DNA of 64,000 nucleotides, taken from assembly GCF_937616625.2 (NCBI RefSeq), contig NC_065571.1, forward strand, positions 2,606,501 through 2,670,500, written 5' to 3'. Positions 35,719-46,770 of this stretch are shown one piece after another. The stretch's first letter is position 1; each line of letters opens with the position of its first letter. The notes beneath the pieces are model-generated. The model saw nothing but the letters and a program-made list of their open reading frames with translations. It was not told the DNA's origin and did not search any database. The translations under genes were made by a program, and so were the position numbers. Source of the stretch: Mercurialis annua (taxonomy: Eukaryota; Streptophyta; Magnoliopsida; Malpighiales; Euphorbiaceae).

Positions 35719-36082
35719 TTAACTCATTTTTAAGGTCCCTCAACTTAACGTTTTTATTTTATCAGATCCTTAAACTTTCATTTTATATTATCTAGTCCCT
35801 AAATTTTACATTTTTAGTTTATCTGGTCCTTAAACCTCCATTTGAACTTATTTGGCTCTTCAACTTTATATTTTTTAGATTATTTGATAGTTAAACTTTC
35901 ATCCTTTTGAGACCCGAGAAAGCAAAAATAATCAAGGTGTAAGGACCAAATAAAACCAAATGGAAGTTTGGAGACTAGATGAACTAAAAACGTAAATTTC
36001 AATGACCAGATAAGACTAAATGAAAGTTCAATAATCAGATAAAACTAAAAATGTAAAGTTTAAGGACTTTAAAATGAGTTAA
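35719..36082. mobile_element. Long inverted-repeat element (MITE-like), 364 bp
   Basis: It begins TTAACTCATTTTTAAGG and ends with the reverse complement ATGAGTTAA. Arms of about 160 bp pair imperfectly across a centre near 35905, with repeated blocks such as CTTAAACTTTCATTT against AAATGGAAGTTTGGAG. It is absent from duplication copy A, so it entered copy B after the duplication or was lost from copy A. No target duplication was recognised. Confidence 0.6.
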
Positions 36083-37434
36083 TTCTTTTGATTATTATAC
36101 TTTTTTTGAATCAATATTTAATTTTACTTTTACGTTTAATTTTAACTTCAATAGTCCCCACGGATGAGCATCATAGTCCCAGTCAAGCTCTAGTCTAGCT
36201 ACACCTTTTTTTTGTATTACCATAAGATGTCCTGAGCGGATTCCACCTATAAAACGGCACATTTGAACCTTTCACATTTAGACTAATTTCCACTCCAACT
36301 GGGTAGGTTTTTTGTGGAAGGTAAAACTGTAGCCTCAAACTCTTGCTACACCTTTTCTAACAAAATAAAATTGGAACTAAACTATTGGCCATTATAGTCT
36401 CGAAATTTGACAGTAATCCTAAACTTTAGCTGGGGGAAATCAATCTTCGTCAACCAAAGATTACATTTTTTTAAAGATTAAATCGTAATAAAATAATTTC
36501 TCATTAATAAATTTAGTACTATTGTTATTAGTATCTCTATGTTCTCACTGAAACTAATGGCGGAGATATGCACAGATGAAGCCGTAAGTTCTATTTTTTT
36601 ATAATTAGAAAGGGATAAAACTCACGATCTTGACAAAATTACCTAGTATTTATACCATTTGAATTATAATTTGTTGGTGGTAGAGCCATAGTTTATTATA
36701 AAAAGAGAATCTCGATTTTGAACTTCACTGCGCTAATATAAAAAAATTGGCCTCATAAGGTTTATATCCTAATAAATTTTCTGAATACGCCATGTTTTTG
36801 GGCCTCATGCTGGTTCAATGCCCGTCCTCAGGCACTTTCCTGAACTTTTATTTCCGTTTTGAAATAATTTCGTATAGTTGCAAGTTTAGCTATAATTACT
36901 TTAATAAATCAAAGTTATGCAAAGGTAACCTTGATGGTTTGAAGTAGGTGAGCAAAATTCAGTTACCGGATTAATTTAACCGTTCCCAAACATGTTCAAT
37001 CTGAAACAAAAAAAGAAATGAATATGAACCTTCACTATCTTGTTCTGTTCAAGGATAGGGAACCATCAAAATGTAAGAATTTTTATAATTTCCCAGTCTC
37101 TTTACATGAACAGATATGCTTCTCCCGCTGAAACACCTTCAGCAACCTAAAAGTCTTGGATAATAGATTAGATTATGGACCAGAATTTCTGCCCCAGCTC
37201 TTCTAATATTTGCAGAAGAGATTTCACTTACGCTTAATATACTCGCTGAAAGCCGACTTATCATAGAATTGCAAGATACACGACCACCACGGTACATAAC
37301 ATGCAACGGCAATCTTGTATAGGGGACAATTATGAACCATTTTGACCTTTTAAATGGCTCAACATCAATATGGAGATCTACCACTTTCTGTACAACATTA
37401 TCCAGTTAGACATCAAGAATCAAATACCAGGCTT

Positions 37435-40400
37435 CTACAGCCGCCGGTTAGGTTTGGTAAGTGCTTTGGCAAAGTAATTCCGAATCTCGGGTATAATACG
37501 CTGAATTAAATTGGCGTGCCTGCAAATGCCACAACTAAAATGAATTTCCACCAATAGTGAAGCATCCAACATAGAGCCGCTTAGAAGTAGTGCACTATGC
37601 GACACAAGGACATGCAATTTAATAATTATGATAGGCAACAGGTGATTCTTTTTCTTAAAATTGTCATTTTCTGTATGTTTCTCACAGGATTATTAATAAC
37701 ACGACATAAGAAATGTTTAATCACATCCGAAGTCATCAAAAAACGGCAAACCACTTTCTAAAGTCAGATTTTTGCTTCTTTTATCAATTACGACCGCAAC
37801 TTTTAATTTTTGCAATTATGTCCCAAATCGAAAGGATTGTTGTAATTATGTCCGTTTTTTAATATAGACTTCGTTTTTTCTTACGTAGCATGCCACATTA
37901 TTGGTCCAGTCGGCTTATGTGGTCTTTGAAGGTGTTAGTCTGTTAGATTAGGACAACATGTGGTAGGTCAAGTAAGCAAAATTAAGTTCCAATTCGAAAA
38001 TGGATATACAATTGCAACAAAAATTTCGATTTGGTTGCAAAGGTTTGGCCTAAAAATATATATTGTATGCCAATAGGGGAATCTACCTGGATTTTGCATT
38101 CAACTTATCGAACTTCTCCAAGATAAACAAAATGCATGCGTGCCTCAGAGAAATTGCATGGAAAGCTTCTGAAAGCTCGTACATGCCTGCAACATTCTCC
38201 AAGGATATATCCTTCAAAGCATAGAATAAGAATCAGATTACACATTCATTTTCTCATTTTCAAATGCAAAACGCAGATGCATGCATGCATAACAATGATA
38301 GCTCACCTGTGCTATGGTATATTCACAAAGTCGTTTAAGCCCCTCTAAGAGGTACTGATCTGCTGCCCTTAGGAGATCTTGGGCAATATCTAAAGAAACA
38401 TCTACTGATCCAGTATACACGAATCTGTAGAAAACACAACTCATTAGATTTGGAAATGCTTTTCTCGGAACATATAAACTTTGCAAGTCATCAAACCTCA
38501 TCATCAACTCGAAGACCTCCCATCTAATATTTGGAATCTCAATGTCCCTTGCGTCCTTCTCCTGTGAGACATTCAAAGAAGAATTATATAACCACCCTTA
38601 TTTGCTACTGCTTCCTATTCTAGAATCAACTAACAATGAGTCTCGTGTTTAAATATAAAACAATGAGTCTCGTATTTAAATATAAAGATAATCAGTTTTA
38701 TAATTAACCAAAGCATAACTTTCTTTTGGTTAAAAGATATTTTAGACTTTATAGATCTTTGATATATAACAAGAGAGTGTTTGGCATAAAAAGAGTGGCA
38801 ATTAAACGACAAGCACTCACCCGGTAACCTCCATCAAACATTGCACGAAATGCATCTGAGGAAGCGAGTAGGCAAATTCTATGGGCATAAAAACGTCTAC
38901 CTGCAGCAATAATCAATTTGCTCATATTAAATTGATACATGCCAATAATCCTGACATGAAACTATTCAGAATTTATACACAACCTTCAACTAAAAATGTA
39001 ACGTCAGATAAAGTTGCATTGTTAACATACTGCTCTCCCAAATATACCTGCATGGAGAGAGACGTGTTATCATACACATAAACTTCTGGATCTTTCTCAG
39101 CATTAAGAAAAGAAACATAATAGGCTCAAGTTAAATTTCTAGAGTAGAATGTGGTGGACGCATAGATCTCACGCAGCTTGATGAGGATCAAATAGGAAGA
39201 ATTTTTAACTTCTAAAGTAAATACAAACAAAAAATTAAATTCCCAGTATCATGTCACCATATAATACTCGATGACCTCAAATATGAAGACGACGTGATAA
39301 TTTTAGACATGCCAAATCCCAACTGTTTCCATGAGTTTCTGAGGTTTCATCTGTTTCCCTGAGTTTCTGATGTTTCATCTTTAAGACGTGTGAATTTTTC
39401 AAACAAGAAAAGCACAAGTTTCCGAAATATTTAAAGATGAAAGGGATCTCTTGAACTACAACTTCCAAACCGCTCAAGTCAAATATATGTCACACACCGT
39501 GACAAAGTGAACAGAAGGTTTAGTCAGGAAGCTCACTTGTGGAGTTGGAGAAGGAGGAGCTGCGTCCATTGGAGAAAGAGTAGTGGCTTTATTTACCAAC
39601 TTGTACAGTGCTACAGCTGCATCAAGTTGTTGCTTTGAACTTGAAGACCCAAGAAGGCCAAGAAGTAACTCTAGTCCTGCATTAGAAAAATTATCAGCAT
39701 ATTAATTAACACTAATAATCTAAAATTAAAAAATAATTTCCAAACTAATTAAGTCTTCTCAAGTTTAAAATTACAATTCTCAAAATTACAAAGAAAATGA
39801 CATGCCATTATCTTCAATAAATATGGTTCTCTGATCATCCGGCGAACAAAGATGTGCAAGAGCTGAAGCAACACGCCGTTGGACTGTTTTCTCCGTCACC
39901 CGCATCAGATACAATAAATGGTGTAAAACCTGTATAAAAAGTTCAAAATTTCAAAACCAACAGTTGAAGATTTAAATTGAAAGGGAGTAACAGCACTACA
40001 GCATTCAGATTCAGGAGAACTCACTCGTCCATGGATCTTTTCCTCCAATCTTTTTAGAGTCTTGGCTACACAATCTTTCGTTGCCTGCAATTATGTTTAC
40101 AAAATCCATTTTAATTATGGTATCTCCAGAAAAAACTGCATTGAACTGGTATCTCTTCCAACATGAAGCTAACATACACAGTACCCAAAACGTAAAACCA
40201 ATGATAGATAACAAAAGCAATAATGAAAATAAGCATACTTGAATAATAAACTCTCCATCCTGCAGCTTCTGAACACCTCCCACCCTAATAAAATCGGATA
40301 CGTTATCCTATACGAAAATGAGCGAGCACATTAAGATTGCATAACTTTAAAAGAAGCACAATTAACATATACAGATTTGAGTCCTTTCAAAACTTGATAC

Positions 40401-43372
40401 CTCATTATCTGCAAGACCATATAGAGCAAATGCTGCATTATGTTGAAGAGATCCATTTTTTGAATCCAGAAGCTTCAGCAATGGCACTAAACCACCATTG
40501 TGAGCTATACCCGCTTGGTTGTGGGAGTCCTGAGATCAAACAGTACTATCCAGCATAAATTATGTTGAAATTCAAATACTTAACTTGCTCGAAAATATTT
40601 CAAAACAATCTGCTGCTATGAAATGTATGCAAATCACATATTCCTAAGAAGAAATATGGTTAACAGGCCTCCACTAAATTCATTCAGACTGTTTGTCGAA
40701 AACAAATAATGGCAATAATTATATGGCCTATTCAATCATGAATTATGAAATTGTACACAGTATGCCCACTTGGAGAGCTTTCTTGGGAATAAGATTATTG
40801 ATACTTATTAGCAATTTTAAGTAGCATAAAATATTAAATTAATATTTAACTTTTGCTAATAGTTTAAGTTTTCAATAATGATAATAACATCTACTCCCTC
40901 CGACCCAAATTGATAGGTTACCTTACTATTTTTGGCGTCCCAAATTATACACCACCTTCTATTTTATATAACCAATTTTAAAATTAAATTTACCCCCTAT
41001 TAAATATGCATAGTTATTCCCAAATGAATTAATTGCTCCATAATTTACTATAGAATAAATGCCATTTTTAATATCAATACAAAATGCACCAATAAAAAAA
41101 TTAATCCGTAATATATTATTTATATATCTAAAAAACTGTAAAAGGATAAAATTGGAAAAAATAGATAAAATAACAAATTTTAACCAACTTAACTATATCT
41201 TTCTTAAGTAACCGTGTTTGTCCAAATGGCATATCATTTTGGGACTGAGGGAATAATTTAAATAAACTTAAAGGGATATATAATTCCAAATGTGAAAAGG
41301 ATTTTTGAACTTTAACTTGTTAGTTTGCAGCCAAGAAGAATAAATAGAGACCTGTGCCAACCTCCCAAGTGCAAATGCTGACATTTCCCTTAGTTGTACA
41401 TCAGTAGACTGAAGCATCTCTATCAAAGGTTGAACCGCACCCCTTTGCACGATATGAACCTAAAATATATCACTTCTCTAAATCAACTAAATATAGAAGT
41501 ACAGAAACCGTCTCAATTCAAGGAGAGAGAAACACAGTAAAATCCAAGTTCGAGCCTACCTTGCAATCTGAATCAGTAGCGGCAAATTGACCAAGTAATA
41601 AAGCAGCTTCTCTTTGGCTCTCAGAGCAGCAGGAGCTGTTTCCAAGAATAAATATGAAATTGCCAAAATAAAATATTCAGAGGGAAAAGAAAAGAAAAGA
41701 GATGAAAAATAACAGTTACGCAAAATAGCAGGTACAGTGTTCACTCTCTGCCAAAGTAAATGGAAAGACATTCAAGAGTGCCAAGCACAACTAACTGAAG
41801 CACACCTAAGCAGACCAATAACAGGTTGCAAAGCCCCGGCAGTAAGGACTTCTTTCTTTATGTGTTTGGATGAGTGCACCAAATTTCCAATAACACCAAC
41901 CTGCAGTAACAAGATAGTATTTCATGCAGACTTAAGTTAATTGTAGGTAACAAATGAAATTCCAGAGATAAACTAACACCACAAGGCAATCTGAAATATC
42001 TTACTGCTTCATAATGAATAGCAGCATCCTCTGACCGTAGCATTAGAATAAGTGTAGGAAGAGCGTTACATTCAACAATCTGCACAAATAAGGAGTTTGT
42101 ATCATTCTACCCCTGTTGAAGATTATTTCATAGAATCCAACTTCCAAACCAAGATCTATAACCTGTTTTTTGTTCTCATCATTTTTAAAAGCCAAGGTTC
42201 GCAGTGCCCCAGCAGCTGCTCTTTGGACCTTTATATCGACGAATTCAAGCAACTCAACCAGAGGTGGAATTCCACCTTCCACCCTGTAAGTTCGATAGCC
42301 ATAAGCATAAAAACAAGGCAATAAACTTAAACCAAAGTGAAATGAAAGCTAAAGTGAGCAAACCTAACGCGTATCTTAATGTTGCTGTTCTCATGAGCTA
42401 GATTGGTAATAGCATCAGCCGCCCGTCTAATTACACTATTAACTGCCCGAGAACAAGCACCGTCCTTATGCCTTTTCAGCAGGTCCACTAGATGTGACAA
42501 AGCTCCCATGTCAACAATGAGTTGCTGATGCTCTGGCTGTTGACAGCATTATAACAAACATGTTAAAACTGAAATTTTATATGTATGCTTATGCTCATTA
42601 AGTTACATGACATAATGTAAAAGTTATCATTAACTCAATCAAAGCTACAAAAATGAAACAAATAATATAATACTACTAAATACTATTTGGCGCACTGTAA
42701 TAGTAACTATACAATTTTCTTTATTCAGCCAAATAATTCAACCTTAGTATTTCAACCTTATATGAGAAGTTTCTTACTAAAAAAAGTTAAAATTAGCGAA
42801 AATGACCTTAACAGCAAGTAGTCCAAGAGCGAAAGCACTCCCTTTCTCGACCTCATGCTCAAACGGCTTCGAATTGCGATCACCGCCTTCACTCGATGCA
42901 GGCGGTGCTTGAAGATGCCTAACAAGAGCCGGAACTGCACCTCCTTCCACAATTACACTCACTAATTCCTCTAATTACAACAAAATAACACAAAACTTCT
43001 CAATATTTAATCATAACATGCAAAATTACAAATACAACACTATGAAGTGATATTTAATTCATTTCTCATAATACGAAAAAATTAATAAAAATTAATGTTA
43101 CCGTTTTTAGCAAACTCAGCAAGGACATGAGTGGCGCGTTTAGCAGCAGCACGATCGGCGTCGTTCCACGAGAAGGTAGAGTTGAGAATATTAACTTGAG
43201 AAGCAACCTCATATAAAAGCGCTTGCCTCGCGTCACCGAAAGGAACCGCCGCGGCGGCATCCGCCACTGAGATCTCTCGCTGCTCGTCGTCGATCTCCTC
43301 CTCCAGTTTACGCTTCTGCCCCTTCCGTTCAGGGAGAGCTTGATCTTCGGTTTGCCTTCTCTGTGGCTCCAT
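37435..43372 (-). CDS. ARIA: ARIA: ARM-repeat and BTB/POZ protein interacting with ABF2
   Basis: Nineteen exons on the minus strand: 43372-43102, 42970-42807, 42536-42364, 42283-42163, 42079-42005, 41900-41806, 41635-41560, 41459-41352, 40529-40401, 40307-40239, 40084-40025, 39929-39806, 39676-39537, 39047-38984, 38900-38821, 38561-38497, 38424-38307, 38211-38087, 37519-37435. They total 2,142 nt and encode 713 residues in one frame. The N-terminus has PERKGQKRKLEEE, a likely nuclear localisation signal (residues about 14-26). Residues about 90-500 are armadillo repeats (VEGGIPPLVELLEF, GALRTLAFKND, REAALLLGQFA). Residues about 545-650 are the BTB domain (LSDVTFLVEGRRFYAHRICL), followed by a BACK-like helical tail. 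In Arabidopsis ARIA (710 residues) binds ABF2 and promotes ABA responses; BTB proteins also act as CUL3 adaptors. Intron 12 has a GC donor. Confidence 0.95.
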
Positions 43373-43701
43373 CTCCGTGAAACGGATAAACGCTCTCTTC
43401 TCACAGACGCACAGATTGTGAGAAATGATGGAGCTGAGTATATATATATTATTATTAATTGCAAATGAAATTAAATTAAAACTTTGAATTAAATTGCGAG
43501 ATATGAGACGGATATATCAGGGATATTTTGGGGATTCGTAAAATTATTTCTTATATTTCTATTTATCTTTTTGAAGCTTGTTGTAACTTTTATGATTTTC
43601 TTTTGCTTTTTTCTTTTCTTTTGTTTTCTTTTTTAGTGGACAAAATTAGATGCGTCGCATTTAAAGTGAAATGGATGGTGGAAAAGTGTAAGATTTACTT
43701 A

Positions 43702-43981
43702 GGGTCTGTTTGGTTCAACTAAATTTTATAATTTTTATGAAATTCAATTGAATTTCTACAAGATATGTGTTTGGTTCAAATAAATTTTTATAATTTAAAT
43801 TTTTATTTATACTTGAAATATAATATTCAATTTATTTTATTTTATTCAATATTATTTTTATATTTAAAATTCGAAAAATCAAATATAAAAATTCATTTTT
43901 CAAATAATTTTCATATAGAATTCATTTAGAAATGAAATGAATTGAAGTGAAATCTATATTAGAATTGATCCAAACAGGCCC
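43702..43981. mobile_element. Tourist-like (PIF/Harbinger) MITE, 280 bp
   Basis: Termini GGGTCTGTTTGGTTC and, inverted, GGGCCTGTTTGGATC. Both ends are flanked by TTA (43699-43701 and 43982-43984), the PIF/Harbinger target triplet. The interior is AT-rich with repeated AATTTTTAT stretches. Confidence 0.78.
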
Positions 43982-45348
43982 TTAAACTTTACTAATTTAT
44001 GATTTTAATTACTATGTCCGTCCTGTTTTTTTTTTGAGATAAAAATAATTTTATTAAATTAAATCAGAAGCAGTAGTATATTAGTGAGATATTCAGGAAA
44101 ACTAATTTTTAAAACGATATGTATTATATTTCCATATTATTTTAAATTAATTTTTTATGCATTTTCTTTTATAAAAATTAATGCATATAATTTTAAACAC
44201 ACTACTAATAAAGAGTTATTATGTTAATTATATTTATTTTATTATGCCTAATGGTGGCTATACAATTCTTTTTGACCTAGTGAATTTAGTCTTTGATAAA
44301 AAAATACAAACTATAGCCTAATAATTAAATAAATTCAAACATTTAACAAAAATTGTACTCTAACCAAATCTTTCTCATTATAGTAAAATTTATTATATGG
44401 TTTATATTTTATTTATCTCTTGAAATTAATTTTAAAATGTATGTTTAAGACGATGCGACATTGATTTGCGAACTAAATTTTAATTATTGTGAAAATCGCA
44501 TGATATGATTTTATATTTGACCAAGTTGATCCACAACAGTATGTTTTTTTTTCAATTTCAAATATTAGAAAAATTTAAACTATAATAAACATAATTTTGG
44601 CTATAATCACTTTTTAAGAATTTATTTAGAACTTAAAATGGATATTTTGTCAATATACTTTAAATTTTGGGACGATGACAAAAGTACCTAAAATTTTAAA
44701 AATATTTATAAAAGTACCTGTAAACTTTTTTTATTTACAAAAATACGACTGATTTAAAATTAATTACAAAAGTATCAAAAAATAAAAATTAATTACAAAA
44801 ATACGATTTGTATAATGTCGGTATAATTATAGTATAATTTTGAAATATTAAAACTACAAATCAGATAATTTAAAAATAATATTTGGTTTATTATTGGTAT
44901 AATTTCAGTATATTTTTGGTATATTGATTATAAATTTTTATATATATTTTCTAGTTGATAACATGTATTTTTTTTATGTGTATTTTTCACTATAGTTGGT
45001 AATGAACTAGAAAATTTGTATACTCTTGGTATACTGATGGAATAATTTTGGTATATTATTAATTTAATTTTCAGTATACGATTTGATGTAATTTTGGTAA
45101 ATTTTTATTTAATATTAATAAAATCTCAGTATGTATAATGTTGGTATAATTTTGGTACAATGTTGATATAATGTTAGTTTATTAGTATACTAACATTATA
45201 CCCACAGTATACACCGTATGTTTGATATTATTTTTTATTTTTTTATACTTTTGTAAATATTATTAATATTTTTGTAAATAAAAAAAGTCAACATGTATCT
45301 TTTATAATTATTTTCATTTTTTTTGGTAAATGGTGTAATTTCCTCTTA

Positions 45349-45724
45349 GGCACCGTTTGGATTGATGGATTCTAAACGATGGATTTTAAACAATCAATGG
45401 ATTTGGACAAAATCCATCGTTTGCCTCAAAAAAAATTAATAGAATCAATGGATTTATAGATTCCCTCATTTTCTACAATCCATCATTTTTTAGGGTTTTG
45501 ATTTCCCACCTACTAGGTGGGAAAGTCTAAATCCACCATTTTTTATGAATGATGGATTGTTATACTATTTATTTTTTTCCATAAATAATGTTAAAAACCA
45601 TTGATTTTATTTTCAATCCAAACGATGGAATTTTAAAATCTATGGATTTAAATTCCATTGATTTAAAATCCATCGATTTTGTTAAAATCCATGGATTTTA
45701 AAAACCCTCAATCCAAACGGTGCC
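45349..45724. mobile_element. Tourist-like (PIF/Harbinger) MITE, 376 bp
   Basis: Perfect inverted termini GGCACCGTTTGGATTGA, flanked by TTA on both sides (45346-45348 and 45725-45727). The inside is filled with copies of AATCCATCG/CGATGGATTT, so the whole element can fold back on itself. Different family from the 43702 element. Confidence 0.82.
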
Positions 45725-46519
45725 TTAATTTTTTAGGCCTTTAGCCTTAAGCTATCGACCATAGATATATATTTTTTCTGAAAACTAATTTACATGTTGG
45801 TTTAATTGGCTATTTCTTTTATTTTTTTTCTTTCTAATTTCAATGGCTGAGTGTTGTATTGAATTGAACTTGCTGAGTACAAAAGCTTAAGCAGCAAGCT
45901 TATTATGTCAAAAGAGTTCTTATAATATTTGAATTGGTTAAAAATGACCCTATATTACTTTATTACGCCAACTCTTTTGCTACATGTTTTTCAACATGTT
46001 TATGTTCATAATAAAGTAAATTTAATTTTCAAACAAATCCCAAAAAAAATATAAATTCATTAAATTAAAATATTTAAAAAAGTTAAAAAAATTTATAGCT
46101 TGCAGAATAGTCCATTACATATTAATTTTTAAATATTAAAACTTTTTATAATATTTTTTTATAAATCATTTATCTCACGTGCTCACTAAAAAACCAAAGT
46201 TATCAATGAATTATAAGTAGAATAAGTGATGGTCGGTATTCTTTTAAAGTCGTAAGTATAGAGACATGCGTTTATTTTTTTCAATAATGACAAAACAGAA
46301 AATCGATTTTATATTCAAAATTTCAAATAATAGTAATAAAATTTACATTCAAATATTCTCAATTTTTCTTTTTCTTTTTAAGAGAAATATTCCCAATTTG
46401 GATGCAAGGAAATCCAAAAATTATTTATCTGTATTATTCTAGACATATATTTATTAGAAAAAAGAAACATGAATTATATATAAAATGTCTTTTTCAGCCT
46501 CCAAATTTACTGAATTGCC

Positions 46520-46770
46520 ATTTATAATTAAGTGTGTCCTGTGTAGAGGCAATTATACAAGGCGTGTGGGCATACCAAACCAACCAGCTAACGGACTCAC
46601 GCACGTGTCAAAGTCTATAAATTGAAGTTTGTTTGTGTGATTTGACACGAGTGCCGTCGCTATTGTCTCTCATGTCCCAAATCAAGAAGCTCACATGGCT
46701 CTCGGATTACGGATAGCATCAGCGACAATTCTTTGGGCCCTCACTATTAGGGCTGTGGATGTGTCATAGA
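46520..46770 (+). pseudogene. Promoter-like fragment with truncated first exon
   Basis: A compositionally distinct, GC-richer patch in AT-rich DNA. It has a CACGTG G-box (about 46601), a TATAAAT box (about 46615) and then an ATG at 46695. The ATG opens a 25-codon hydrophobic frame (MALGLRIASATILWALTIR...) that stops at TAG near 46770, where the sequence changes abruptly to AT-rich repeat. This looks like the 5' end of a gene cut off by rearrangement. The parent gene is not recognised. Confidence 0.35.

Larger units (their letters stand above)
35260..37190. repeat. Segmental duplication, copy B (ARIA side)
   Basis: This is the second copy of the 31253-33000 block. It begins about 35 bp upstream of the mL53 start codon and ends in what should be the 3' untranslated tail of ARIA. 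It differs from copy A by an inserted long inverted repeat (35719-36082) and lacks the 31870-32490 segment of copy A. Similarity by eye is about 80-90% in the matching blocks, so the event is not recent. Confidence 0.8.

Noticed and set aside
37139..37384. 81-codon minus-strand frame downstream of ARIA
   Set aside because: It follows the ARIA stop codon in the 3' untranslated region and has no recognised motif.
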